Below are positions 35,501 through 41,960 of a stretch of DNA of 64,000 nucleotides, in pieces; positions within the stretch are counted from its first letter, which is position 1; each line of letters begins with the position of its first letter. The notes under the pieces were generated by a model that had not been told where the DNA came from, searched no databases, and saw nothing but the letters and a program-made list of their open reading frames with translations. The position numbers and the translations under genes are program-made. Source of the stretch: VXYL01 sp965199875 (lineage in GTDB: Bacteria > Pseudomonadota > Gammaproteobacteria > Pseudomonadales > Azotimanducaceae); assembly GCA_965199875.1 (NCBI GenBank), contig OZ241346.1:1302001-1366000 (forward strand). The letters run 5' to 3'.

Positions 35501-38169
35501 ATCTGGCTCAAGGTCGTGTCCCAGTAGCTCGCCGCTATCGTGCCGTTGCCCGCGAGGGCCAGCGCCGCCTTGCTGCCAGCCGGACACGCGCCCGTCACCC
35601 GCCCGGTCGAGTAGCTCGCGGCGATCAAGCCGCCGTCGTGGTAGCCCACCAGACCGCCGGCCACGGCGTTGCCGGCGCTCGACGTGCATTCCACCGCCGC
35701 CGCGCTGTAGCTGGCGACGATGCGCGCGCCCGCGGTGGTCGTCCCGCCCACCAGACCGCCCGGAGCACTGCCCGCCCGCACCGTGCCGCTCGACCAGACC
35801 GCCGCGATGCGACCGCGATGCACCCCGACGAGACCACCGGTCAGGTTCTGCGCGGCTTGGATGCGGACGTTCGGCAGGCCCAGCGAGGTGATGGTCGAGC
35901 TTGCGGTGGTGCCCGCGAACAGCCCCTGGTACTGCCACGTGCCGCGGTTGATGAACAGGTTGTCGATGACGTGGCCGTTGCCGTCGAAGGTCGCCGTGTA
36001 GTTGGCCGCGGTGTTCGCCGCCGTCGAGCCGATGGACATCCAGCCGGTGCCGGCGTTGTTGTACGCGTCGCCGGTGTCGCCCGTGACCGTGCCGCCGGGC
36101 GCCGTCCAGGTGGCGCCGTTGCCGTTGGTGTCGAAGTCAAGGTCGTTCAAGAGCTCGTAGCCCCGGCAGTCGTCGTCGTCCGCATCGTCCTCGGTGGTCG
36201 GGCAGAGGCCGGCGCCGCCGGGTTGAAAGCGCGGGTTCAGGAACGCGCCCGAAGCGTGGAAGCTCGCCTCGTTGCCGGTGGACGGGGCGCCGTCGCCGTC
36301 CAAGTCCCAGCGCACCGCGTTCAGCTGCCCCAGCGTCGTGATGTCGATCAGCCCGTCGCCGTCGGCGTCGTAGTCGGTGCGCTGGAGAGCGGGATCGAAC
36401 TCGCCGTATTTCAGCGCCGGGTAGTTGCGGGCCGTGCCGAAGTCCCAAACGTCGTCGATGGCGCCGTCGCCGTCGACGTCGTGATTATTCCAGTTGGCGT
36501 ATATGCCGCTGTAGCCCAGCTGTCCCTGCAAGTTCGTCGTGGACTGGCTTCCGTCGTAGCTGACCTGGTAGAGGCTCCCCAGCCGGGAGGACACCGAGCT
36601 GTCCCAGTAGGTGTCCGTGACGGTTTGTTGGGAGCGGCTCACGACGCCGTGGAACCTGCGGGCGCCGGAAGGCCCGGAGTGCGTCGCGACGGCGTAGCTG
36701 GCGCGTATCGTGCCGTTGTTGTTGTCGGACACGAAGCCAGCCATGAAGGCATTGGTGCCGGCGCTTTCGGCGTGCAGATGGGTGCCGCTGACGTAGCTGT
36801 TGACGATCGTGCCTGGATTGTTGTGTCCCACGAAACCGCCCATGTTGTCCGTCGAGCCTTCGCCGGCGCTCCGCACGCGGCCGCCCAAGACGTAGCAGGC
36901 GCCGATCGTGCCTTGGTTTATGGCGGCCAAGGTGCCTATGTGTATGTCGCCGTTGCCGTAGATGTCCGGATTGACCAGCCCCAGCCCGGTCACCCGGCCA
37001 CCGCTCCCCACGCGCGAAAAGAAACCGACGAAATAGTCGCTGGGCCGATTCACTCTCACGTTGGAGATGGTGTGTCCGTTGCCTTGAAAGGTCGTGGTGT
37101 AGGAGCGCACGTCGGTGTCTGAATCGCTGGGCAGCTTGCCGATGGGAATCCAGCTGGCGTAGGAGTTCGGATCGTCCGCGTCCACGTCGCCGTCGCGGTC
37201 CGTGTCGAAGTTGAGATCCGCCGTGAGCTCGTAGCCGGCGCAGTCGCCGGCCGCGTCCGCGTCGGCGTCCGGGCAACCCATGTACTCCATCGCCACCGTG
37301 CCCGCGAAGGCGGCCAGGTAGGTCGACGTGGCGCTCGGCGTGCCGTCGCCGTCCAGGTCCCAGCGCACCGCGTTCAGCTTGGCCAGCGAGTCGATCTCGA
37401 TCAGGCGGTCGTTGTCCACGTCGTAGTCCGTGCCGGTCTGCTCGTCGTCGTCCACGGTGACGCGCACCACGGCGGCGGTGTTGGCGGTGTCCATGTAGCC
37501 GCCGCCGGTGGCGGCGTTGGCCACCAGCGCCAGCTCGTCCACCGCGTCCGAGTTGTCGTCCACCGGCGCGACGGTGACCGTCTGCGCGGTGTTCCAGTTC
37601 TGCATGGTGAACATGAGCGTGGTCGATGCGGCGCCGCCCACGGTCACCGCGGCGTTGTCGCTGGTGACGGTGACTGTGGTGGTGGCGGTGGGCGGGCTCT
37701 CCAACACCACAGTGTAGGCGCTGTTTCCGCCGCCCTCGGTGAGCGCAATGCTCTCCGTCGAGACGTTGACCCAACGCCCCGGCGCGACCGACACCGTGCC
37801 GGTGGTGAGCGCCGCGCTGTGGGTCGTGGCGGCGACGGCGACGGTGACGGAGATGGTGGCGGCGGCGTCGAAGTCCGATCCGTCGTAGCGCAGGTACAGG
37901 ATGGCGCGGGTTCGGCCGGAATTGAACGACAACCTGTCCACGGTGAGGCCGGATATCGTGGTGTTCAAGGTGAAGTGGGAGGTGGCCGCGACGGCCGTGT
38001 AGGTCGCGCCGGTGAGGTTGACGGCGATCCTCGCCGTGCCCAGGTTGCCTTGGTTCAGCGTCGAGGGGTTGGTGGAGGCGATGACGGCCGACTGCGCGAA
38101 CGCCGATGCGCCGGCGAGCAGCGCCGCCAGCGCCAAGAGGCCCTTTGCACATCGCACGAAGGGCCGCAT
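26533..38169 (-). CDS. Giant secreted repeat protein B (Calx-beta/Ig-like, GLUG, LRR)
   Basis: A predicted exported protein of 3,878 residues. The signal peptide MRPFVRCAKGLLALAALLAGASAFAQ is followed by a beta domain and Calx-beta/Ig-like repeats. Five modules open with DYDxDxDxLIEI-type calcium loops, near residues 246, 596, 1433, 1800 and 2923, each followed by GLUG repeats. He_PIG-like domains recur, and the C terminus has a Pro/Glu-rich linker (TPEPETPEPETPAPETP), an Ig-like domain near 3300, leucine-rich repeats at about 3528-3655 and a final beta domain. It lacks the two PPC domains of protein A. The last 1,770 residues or so are paralogous to protein A. ATG 38169 has no clear ribosome site; an in-frame extension reaches into the conserved leader, where a strong site precedes a start in a different frame. 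Likely a surface adhesin; this is inferred. Confidence 0.85.
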   Translation of the reverse strand: MRPFVRCAKGLLALAALLAGASAFAQSAVIASTNPSTLNQGNLGTARIAVNLTGATYTAVAATSHFTLNTTISGLTVDRLSFNSGRTRAILYLRYDGSDFDAAATISVTVAVAATTHSAALTTGTVSVAPGRWVNVSTESIALTEGGGNSAYTVVLESPPTATTTVTVTSDNAAVTVGGAASTTLMFTMQNWNTAQTVTVAPVDDNSDAVDELALVANAATGGGYMDTANTAAVVRVTVDDDEQTGTDYDVDNDRLIEIDSLAKLNAVRWDLDGDGTPSATSTYLAAFAGTVAMEYMGCPDADADAAGDCAGYELTADLNFDTDRDGDVDADDPNSYASWIPIGKLPSDSDTDVRSYTTTFQGNGHTISNVRVNRPSDYFVGFFSRVGSGGRVTGLGLVNPDIYGNGDIHIGTLAAINQGTIGACYVLGGRVRSAGEGSTDNMGGFVGHNNPGTIVNSYVSGTHLHAESAGTNAFMAGFVSDNNNGTIRASYAVATHSGPSGARRFHGVVSRSQQTVTDTYWDSSVSSRLGSLYQVSYDGSQSTTNLQGQLGYSGIYANWNNHDVDGDGAIDDVWDFGTARNYPALKYGEFDPALQRTDYDADGDGLIDITTLGQLNAVRWDLDGDGAPSTGNEASFHASGAFLNPRFQPGGAGLCPTTEDDADDDDCRGYELLNDLDFDTNGNGATWTAPGGTVTGDTGDAYNNAGTGWMSIGSTAANTAANYTATFDGNGHVIDNLFINRGTWQYQGLFAGTTASSTITSLGLPNVRIQAAQNLTGGLVGVHRGRIAAVWSSGTVRAGSAPGGLVGGTTTAGARIVASYSAAAVECTSSAGNAVAGGLVGYHDGGLIAASYSTGRVTGACPAGSKAALALAGNGTIAASYWDTTLSQIADDTDNPPQPPEGRTTAVLQAPTSYDTVVGDPGEAIYAAWDDQDVDGDGVSGEAEDDDPWDFGRSNQHPILKYRGLAPAQQLDVQPDTAPDFSGTVADMTLPGNLAVEFQVPAATGGNGAYRYAASGLPAGLSFGLPDCATARTVCGAPTAAHAGTVTITVNDSDSNMAANDRDALTFLVTVPAASASISSTTPSALMETNLNGATLRVELSGTVFVGGVSTSSFQLATTPAIAGLSIASAVRDSATQATLTLRFDGMNFDTQATLRVRVLAAAHRFGGDQDTGTVAVAPVRGVMLSATTLALAEDPGTSNANVGTYTAVLTGQPTGPVTVTVTSADPAAVTVDTAAATGLQSTLWFTTTNWDTAQTVTVTAVQDADSNSEETAIDHAAQGGGYDGATARLAATVADDDVGVIVDTDLGRAGDQLVPLALREGQTTTYTVRLSTLPVGGNVTVAVASDNPAIDVAPGTSGGTFGSAASLTFTTTDWATAQTVRVLAEQDADAVGERGTIAHDPDGAQYDSAATIVIAATAQDDEMDGADYDTDDDNLIEIDSLAKLNAVRWDLDGDGDVDSSANEGSYRSAFAGSIMAEDMGCLDGPDVDDEGDCAGYELTADLDFDTDRDGDVDADDPGSHANWASIGGTYSATFDGNNHVISNLTIVGAAGSAGLFNTVSGTVRGLGLADVDVSGVGGSSTDIAPLAVVVNGTVIASWASGRVHVGSTGLARAGGLVGRVTGSGSRLAASYSTASVTGAGNSASYAGGLAALIHNGATVVACYATGLVDEGGSGSVRAGGLIGGNTGPTTVRASYFAGTVAGSGVSGVTAADDGSGENYHNVYYDSGTTGLTAGSAAQTTSALQGPTSATGTLYAAWEDLDVNGNGDADEAPWDFGSAWNHPVLNYGGLDPVAQRTDYDADGDGLIEISTLAQLHATRWDVDGDGAPSAGNESSYFAASGTSTFANAVFNAAGTGLACPTTPDDLDDNDCLGYELAGDLDFDTDGSGAVDPSDPYPNWAPIANWATTLDGGGHVIKNLTVSGTGNDRGLFATATADATVRSLGLVDVSVTGSGVRLGALAGTYNGRIAAVYATGEVTGAGGLGGLVAEVRSSSARIVASYSRVAVRCTFNALWARVGGLAARNDGVIAASYAAGRITGNCPSIRRSGLVNNSPGTEPASYWDTNLTGIGDDTDSPPQPPEGRTSAVLQAPTDYDTLVGDPGEAIYAAWDDQDVDGDGTAGAGADADPWDFGFSNQHPILKYGGLAAAPQLDAQPDTAPAFATSTLAAMTFPGGVAIQPFQLPAVTAGNGAYVYTPSGLPAGLSLGLPNCATARTVCGTPTAATSTTATVVVEDSDSNEGPGDRGTVTFMATVPEAEAAIASIVPAALIETNLDGAAVTVELSGTVFGAGISPSSFQLVATPPIAGLAIATATRNSATSTTLRLRFDSTDFTQQSTLSVRVRAAAHRFGGDLDTGTVDVTPTLGVMLSATELALQEAPGSTNANEGSYTAVLTGQPDGAVTVTPTSGNDDVTVGGALAFNAANWNTAQTVAVTAGGDDDAVDDVAFITHAVQGIPGVASGPRVRVTVADDDSQGLTLATTTLSVAEGATATYTARLASAPTGVVAVAIASSDGAVTVDADATAPGEQATLLFNAANWNAPQTVTVRAAEDDDGEGGTATLTHDPSGADYGGVSDVAVSFAVTDNDAKGATLSATSLNVQENGTAEYTLVLDTQPVGGPASVAVATAGTAVATAAPRTLTFTEENWDVPQTVAVTGVDDANTTDDAETIAHTPSGGGYDGVAVADVAATAVDDDVAGLKVSPVNLTVAEGGTATYTVRLNVAPTAAVTVAVGGATAKLTADTDTGTPGDQTTLSFDATNWDTARTVTVAGAADADGADETVGLTHAVTGTGNYASLAAIRRPGVDVLVRDDETAGVVAEPMSLALAEGGTATYEVRLSAPPASGTSTVAVAASGMAGLTVATSTLLFDSTNWNTAQTVTVTAVADHDRLADGAATLTHAVTNYGAVMAGPDVPVTVRNTTVDHDADADGLIEIDSLAKLNAMRWDMDGDGTPAPTATSSYAAAFPNPRGGAACPMAVSGVACRGYELTTDLDFDTDGDGRTWTETGGVVSGDDGDDYDNGGLGWEPIGDATAVPSSYYRAVFRGNGHVVGNLFVNRNRGATGYAGLFGLVAGAGRIESLGLVDGYVRDRYSGLLAGWSNGAVAGCYSTGRVVATDAQFAAGGGLIGAFGSTGGSDGSVAASYSTARVTSAHDAGGLIGRVANPGMATIDSSWAAGPVSGASGVGGLVGAVVDNAAATTASYYDTVATGQTTSARGAGQSTGDLQRPIDYTGIYAGWDVDLDGDGGPDDPWDFGTSSQYPSLKWGGFDVTKQFAVPPPTPEPETPEPETPAPETPVVDLAPEVVSKLADLELDVGAAVELDLGAAFRDPEGGALTYRAESSHPRVASAALSGGILAVAALRPGEARVTATATDAGGQSASQSFAVRVGTVVSFAADASAPEGGAIRLALLASRPAPRRLEVPYVLAPAAEGASADAADHDGGAGGVAVFEEGAERTEIAIAVVDDDEVEPVRERFVVALSAPAADAGYGLGAKPSALATIEEGVCDREAAVRDALRGSLSCEEVADLSSRSSLRLAGAGVSRLRPEDLLGLSGLRLLDLSGNRLSAWPGGALEMLPNLRSLRLGGNRIGSLPESLGEQSLLADLRLPGNGLSELPPGALAGLSGLRRLDLSGNALEELPAGMFEGLAALREVRLQDNPGAPFLLTMELVRTDAEAWAPGPASLAARVREGAPFPMQAALAEPEGVALSIPAGAVRGGPATVEQDGAPLLLARLSSAPAVPDAECEQGELLRPCFDGLATAAGAPLALFKRPPTVAGLEAQALQSGGDDLRVELSQRFESEDVLAYVAESSDESVARVRLRDGLLIVEAVGEGTATVTVVATDADGLAGTLRFEVRATELLRSQWRGWRIVLLERASDDR
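26553..28370 (-). repeat. Near-identical 3' block, copy B
   Basis: Partner of 9885-11690, in the same orientation. Differences are scattered substitutions plus one extra short Pro/Glu-rich linker unit in copy B. Confidence 0.85.
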
Positions 38170-38209
38170 TCGCGAACTCGGCGACAACGTCGTCACGCCC
38201 CGGCCGGCG

Positions 38210-38281
38210 TCACCCCGCGATTCGGGGGGTGCGCTCCCGCACCTCGGCGGGCGCAACCTGCCCATTGCCATCGACAATCAC
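38210..38281 (-). other. Short leader ORF upstream of gene B (out of frame with the signal peptide)
   Basis: A GTG at 38281, 4 bases after GGAG and about 10 after GGGAGG, opens a 23-codon frame (VIVDGNGQVAPAEV) that passes through a C6 tract and stops at 38210. It is the positional equivalent of the gene A leader start. Removing one C would join it in frame to the gene B signal peptide. Whether it is translated is unknown. Confidence 0.4.
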
Positions 38282-38346
38282 TTCGCTCCGCCTCCCGGAA
38301 CACGACAGCGCGGAACATACCAAATCACCAAGTCGACTGCAGCCGG
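38230..38346 (-). repeat. Conserved leader segment, copy upstream of gene B
   Basis: Homologous to 26285-26403. The adjacent homopolymer here is G6 (38224-38229) instead of G15. Confidence 0.88.
38314..38322 (-). promoter_or_regulatory. Putative extended -10 in the gene B leader
   Basis: Same TGGTATGTT element as in the gene A leader, at the same distance from the ribosome site. Confidence 0.4.
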
Positions 38347-38407
38347 CAGGCAGAGCAGAACCGCAGAACGGGGGTGCGACGTGGTAGTGCCAGCGCTCGG
38401 CGCCGAG

Positions 38408-39424
38408 CTACAGCGTCACGGAAACTCGCCGACCGCGCTCCGCGCTCTCGATGGCAGCCAGCACCATGCCGAGGCTCTTGGCGTTGTCGGCCGCGCAGGT
38501 CATGGGTTCGTCGCCGGATGCCAGCGCCGTCACCATCTCTTGCAAGCAGCCGGCGTGGCCGCCCGGGCCTTGCCACTCCGAGGCCGGCGCCACGCGCTTG
38601 ACCGGTCGGCGGAAGCCTTCGTCCGCGGAGACGACCTCCGCGTAGGGCGCGTCGGCGCCGTTCCACAGCACCGTGCCCTTGCTGCCCACCAGCCGCCACT
38701 CGGACTCCCAGGACGTTGCCGCGCCCTCCGCGGACCAGGAGCCGCGATAGCAGAAGCGGGCGCCGTTGCTCATCTCGAACATCGCCAGCGCCGAGGCGCT
38801 GCCGCGATACCAGGAACCGGGGATGTTGAACTGCTCGCAGTAGACCGCGGTGGCGTCAAGGCCCGTCATGTAGCGGGCCTGATCGAAGGTGTGGATGGCC
38901 ATGTCCAGCAGCAGCACGTTGGCCATCTCGTCGCGAAAGCCGCCGAAGTGCGCACCGACGAAGAAGTCTGCGCAGATCATCCCCAGTTCGCCGATCACGC
39001 CTTCGTCGACGAGCTGCCTGACGCCTTGGCTGCCGGCCAGATAGCGGCGGTTCTGCATCACCGCGTGGGTCTTGCCGCTGGCTTCGGCGATGGCAAGCAG
39101 CTCCCGCGCTTCCGCCGCGGTCGTGGCCAAGGGCTTCTCGGAGAGCACGTGGCAGCCAGCTTGCAGGGACTGGCCGGCTACCTGCCGCCGCGTTTCGGGA
39201 ATCGAGGTGTCCAGCACGACATCGACGTCGAGCGCCTCGAGTGCGTCGTCGAGGGATTGATACGTCGGAACGTCCAAGCCGTGCCGCGAACCGAGCGCTT
39301 GCGCGGCTTCGGGCAGGACGTCCACCAGGCCGACGATGCGGATGTCCGAACGCGGCAGCAGAAGCCGCGTCCAATTGTTGCCCATGCCGCCGCATCCCAC
39401 CAGCACGGCGCGCAACGCGTTCAT
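38408..39424 (-). CDS. Gfo/Idh/MocA family NAD(P)-dependent oxidoreductase
   Basis: A 338-residue sugar/inositol-dehydrogenase-like enzyme. The N-terminal Rossmann motif reads VGCGGMG, and the EKP motif of the family reads SEKPLATT near residue 95. A C-terminal alpha/beta domain follows with the usual GSKGTV segment. The substrate cannot be told from sequence; relatives act on inositols, sugar derivatives and glycosides. It lies 54 bases downstream of an acyl-CoA dehydrogenase gene in the same direction and may share its transcript, though the metabolic link is not obvious. Confidence 0.88.
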   Translation of the reverse strand: MNALRAVLVGCGGMGNNWTRLLLPRSDIRIVGLVDVLPEAAQALGSRHGLDVPTYQSLDDALEALDVDVVLDTSIPETRRQVAGQSLQAGCHVLSEKPLATTAAEARELLAIAEASGKTHAVMQNRRYLAGSQGVRQLVDEGVIGELGMICADFFVGAHFGGFRDEMANVLLLDMAIHTFDQARYMTGLDATAVYCEQFNIPGSWYRGSASALAMFEMSNGARFCYRGSWSAEGAATSWESEWRLVGSKGTVLWNGADAPYAEVVSADEGFRRPVKRVAPASEWQGPGGHAGCLQEMVTALASGDEPMTCAADNAKSLGMVLAAIESAERGRRVSVTL

Positions 39425-39478
39425 CGCCGGAGGGCCGGTTCGGTGGTTGCCAAGAGTTCGCGAGACCGGCGAACCAAC

Positions 39479-40687
39479 TTACCGGCCGGTCGGCACCTCG
39501 TTGAACGGAATGCCCTTGTCGACGCGCACGTCCTGGGGCAGCCCCAGCACCCGTTCGGAGAGGATGTTGAGCATGATTTCGTCGCTGCCGCCGGCGATGC
39601 GGCCGCCGGGTGCGGCCATGAACGCGCCCGGGTACAGGCCGCGGGCTTCCGCGAAGGCCGGATCGGTGACCGCGCCGGACAGTTCCAGCAAGTCCATGGC
39701 GAAGGAAGCCATGTCCTGGGTCTTGGATGCCGCCACCAGTTTGCCGATGGAGTTCTCCGGCCCCGGCGTCGCACCCTTGGACAGCGCCGTCATGGAGCGG
39801 TAGCCGGTGTACTTGAGGCCGGCTTCCTGGGCGTACCAGGTGGCGAGCTTGGCGCGCACGTTCCGGTCCTTGATGGCCGGCTGGCCGTCCACCTCCACCT
39901 TCTTGGCCAACTCGAAGACCTGCCGGAAGCCAACGCCGCCGCCACCGCCGCCGATGGCCATGCGCTCGTTCATCAGCGTGGTGATGGCCACCTGCCAGCC
40001 CTGGCCGACGGCGCCGAGGCGCTGGTCGTCGGATACGCGCACGTCGGTGAAGTACACCTCGTTGAAGTTGGCGCCGCCGGAAATCTGCTTGATCGGGCGG
40101 ATGTCGATGCCGGGGGACTTCATGTCCAGAAAGAAGTAGGTCAGCCCCTTGTGCTTGGGCACGTTCGGGTCCGTGCGCAGCACGAGGATGCCGTAGTCCG
40201 AATAGTGGGCGCCGGAAGTCCAGATCTTCTGGCCGTTGATTACCCACTCGTCGCCGTCCTTCTCGGCGCGGGTGCGCAGCGCCGCCAAGTCCGAACCGCC
40301 GGCCGGCTCGCTGAACAGCTGGCACCAGATGTGCTCGCCGGACGCCAAGGGCGGCAAGTGCTCGCGCTTGTGTTCCTCCTTCGCCCACGTCATCAGCGTC
40401 GGCGCGGCCATGCCCTGGCCAATGGCGAAGACGCCGCCGGGGGTGGGGAACTTCGCCTCCTCCTGATTCCAGATCACCTGCTCGATGGCGGAAGCGCCGC
40501 GGCCGCCGTACTCCTCGGGCCAGCGGATGCAGGCCCAGCCGGCGTCGTACTTGCGCTTCTGCCACAGCTTGGCGGCCTGGATTTCGTCCAGGCCTTGGAG
40601 TTCTTCGCGGCTTGGCGCGTTCGCTTCCAGCCAGGCCTTCGCTTCGGCGCGAAACGAGGCTTCTTCGGCGGTGTCGTTGAAGTCCAT
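39479..40687 (-). CDS. Acyl-CoA dehydrogenase family protein (first of a pair)
   Basis: A 402-residue FAD-dependent acyl-CoA dehydrogenase. Visible features are the N-terminal helical domain, WPEEYGGRGAS, the flavin-binding CQLFSEPAGGSDLAALRT and VINGQKIWTSGAHYSDYG segments, and the C-terminal four-helix domain with GGSDEIMLNILSERVLGLP. The ATG at 40687 follows a GAGAGGA ribosome site. It starts 38 bases after a second, shorter family member. Such adjacent unequal pairs often form heteromeric dehydrogenases acting on bulky acyl-CoAs such as sterol side chains. That reading and the substrate are inferred. Confidence 0.92.
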   Translation of the reverse strand: MDFNDTAEEASFRAEAKAWLEANAPSREELQGLDEIQAAKLWQKRKYDAGWACIRWPEEYGGRGASAIEQVIWNQEEAKFPTPGGVFAIGQGMAAPTLMTWAKEEHKREHLPPLASGEHIWCQLFSEPAGGSDLAALRTRAEKDGDEWVINGQKIWTSGAHYSDYGILVLRTDPNVPKHKGLTYFFLDMKSPGIDIRPIKQISGGANFNEVYFTDVRVSDDQRLGAVGQGWQVAITTLMNERMAIGGGGGGVGFRQVFELAKKVEVDGQPAIKDRNVRAKLATWYAQEAGLKYTGYRSMTALSKGATPGPENSIGKLVAASKTQDMASFAMDLLELSGAVTDPAFAEARGLYPGAFMAAPGGRIAGGSDEIMLNILSERVLGLPQDVRVDKGIPFNEVPTGR

Positions 40688-40725
40688 GTCGTGTGTCCTC
40701 TCGATGAGCGTCCGGGCAAAGACGC

Positions 40726-41838
40726 TTAGGCGGCTGCGCCGTGTTCGATCGCGGAAATGAGCTTGTCCTGCCACGTCGCCTCGCTGCCGATGTTCACGGA
40801 CAGCAGCTTGGCGCGACGGTAGTGGAACTGGCAGTCGAACTCCCAGGTGAAGCCCATCCCGCCGTGGGTCTGGATGTTCTCCTTGGAGGCGTAGTAGTAG
40901 GCTTGGGTGGCGCTCACCCGTGCCGTCGCCGCGGCGGCGGCCAGCTCGGCGGCATTGGTGTCCAAAGCCCAGGCGCCGTAGTAGCAGTTGGAGCGCGCCA
41001 GGGTGTTCTTGACGTAGGCATGGGCGAGCTTGTGCTTGATCGCCTGGTAGCTGGCGATGGGGCGGCCGAAGGCGTAGCGGCCGAGCGCGTACTCCTTGGC
41101 CATTTCCAGGGCCGCCTCGGCGCCGCCGACCTGCTCCCAGGCGAACAGCACGGCGGCGCGATCCAGCAGCCGTTGCGTCGCCGTCCAGCCCTTGCCGACC
41201 GTGCCCAGCGGCTCTGCCGGCGTTTCGTCGAAGACGAGGCGGGCGTGGGAACGAGTCGGGTCCAGCGTGCCCACGGGCGTTCGATCCGCCCCGGCGAGCT
41301 CCGCCAAGTAGAGGCTGGCGCCGTCGCCCGAGCCCGAGTTCGCCACCACCACGGCGAAGTCCGCAACGTCGCCGTCGGCCACCGGCAGCTTCGTGCCGGT
41401 CAGCCGTCCATCGGCAGCCGTCGTGCCCAGCTTGCCGGGTTGCGGGTGGCCCGCCCCTTCGGCCAGCGCGAAGGCGCCGATCGCTTCGCCGCTGGCGAGT
41501 TTCGGCAGCCACTTTTCGCGCTGCGCTTCGCTGCCGGCCAGCAGCAGCGCTTCGCTGGCGAGATAGACCGAGGACGAAAACGGCACCGGCGCGACCGCAC
41601 GGCCCAGCTCCTCGGCAATGACGCACAGCTCCAGATAGCCGAGGCCGAGGCCGCCGTGCTGTTCGGGGATCGCGGTGGCCGTCCAGCCAAGCTCGGCGAT
41701 CTGCTTCCACAGCGCCTGGTCGTAGGCGGCGTCGCCGTCCAGCACCGCCCGCACCGTGGCTGGCGGGCAGTTGTCTTGCAGAAAGCCCCGCGCTTGTTCG
41801 CGCAGCAGGTTCTGCTCGTCGGAAAACTCGAAGTTCAC
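40726..41838 (-). CDS. Acyl-CoA dehydrogenase family protein (second of a pair)
   Basis: A 370-residue acyl-CoA dehydrogenase fold protein more divergent than its neighbour, beginning VNFEFSDEQNLLREQARGFL and carrying the IPEQHGGLGLG segment. The central flavin-contact region is weakly conserved (ALAEGAGHPQPGKLG), as in the non-catalytic or partner subunits of heteromeric family members. The GTG start at 41838 has a GGAAG site just upstream. It is the first gene of a three-gene minus-strand run with the other dehydrogenase and the Gfo/Idh/MocA enzyme, and is divergent from nadE. Confidence 0.88.
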   Translation of the reverse strand: MNFEFSDEQNLLREQARGFLQDNCPPATVRAVLDGDAAYDQALWKQIAELGWTATAIPEQHGGLGLGYLELCVIAEELGRAVAPVPFSSSVYLASEALLLAGSEAQREKWLPKLASGEAIGAFALAEGAGHPQPGKLGTTAADGRLTGTKLPVADGDVADFAVVVANSGSGDGASLYLAELAGADRTPVGTLDPTRSHARLVFDETPAEPLGTVGKGWTATQRLLDRAAVLFAWEQVGGAEAALEMAKEYALGRYAFGRPIASYQAIKHKLAHAYVKNTLARSNCYYGAWALDTNAAELAAAAATARVSATQAYYYASKENIQTHGGMGFTWEFDCQFHYRRAKLLSVNIGSEATWQDKLISAIEHGAAA

Positions 41839-41869
41839 TTGACTTCCACCAAAGAGTTGTCGCCGCGGG

Positions 41870-41875
41870 ATTGTA
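41870..41875 (-). promoter_or_regulatory. Possible -10 for the acyl-CoA dehydrogenase run
   Basis: TACAAT on the minus strand, 31 bases before the GTG start. No strong -35 is seen at the right distance, so this is tentative. Confidence 0.28.
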
Positions 41876-41960
41876 ACCAAAACGCCGCCTCGCAAGGCCG
41901 ACTGCTACACTCGCCCGCCCGTCACGCGCACGGACAGCAGCGATTCAGCCCAAGCCCGCC

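Noticed and set aside
9865..38169. CRISPR-like regular repeats in the giant genes
   Set aside because: The periodic DNA is coding, with repeat lengths of about 300 bp or more and no short repeat/unique spacer pattern.
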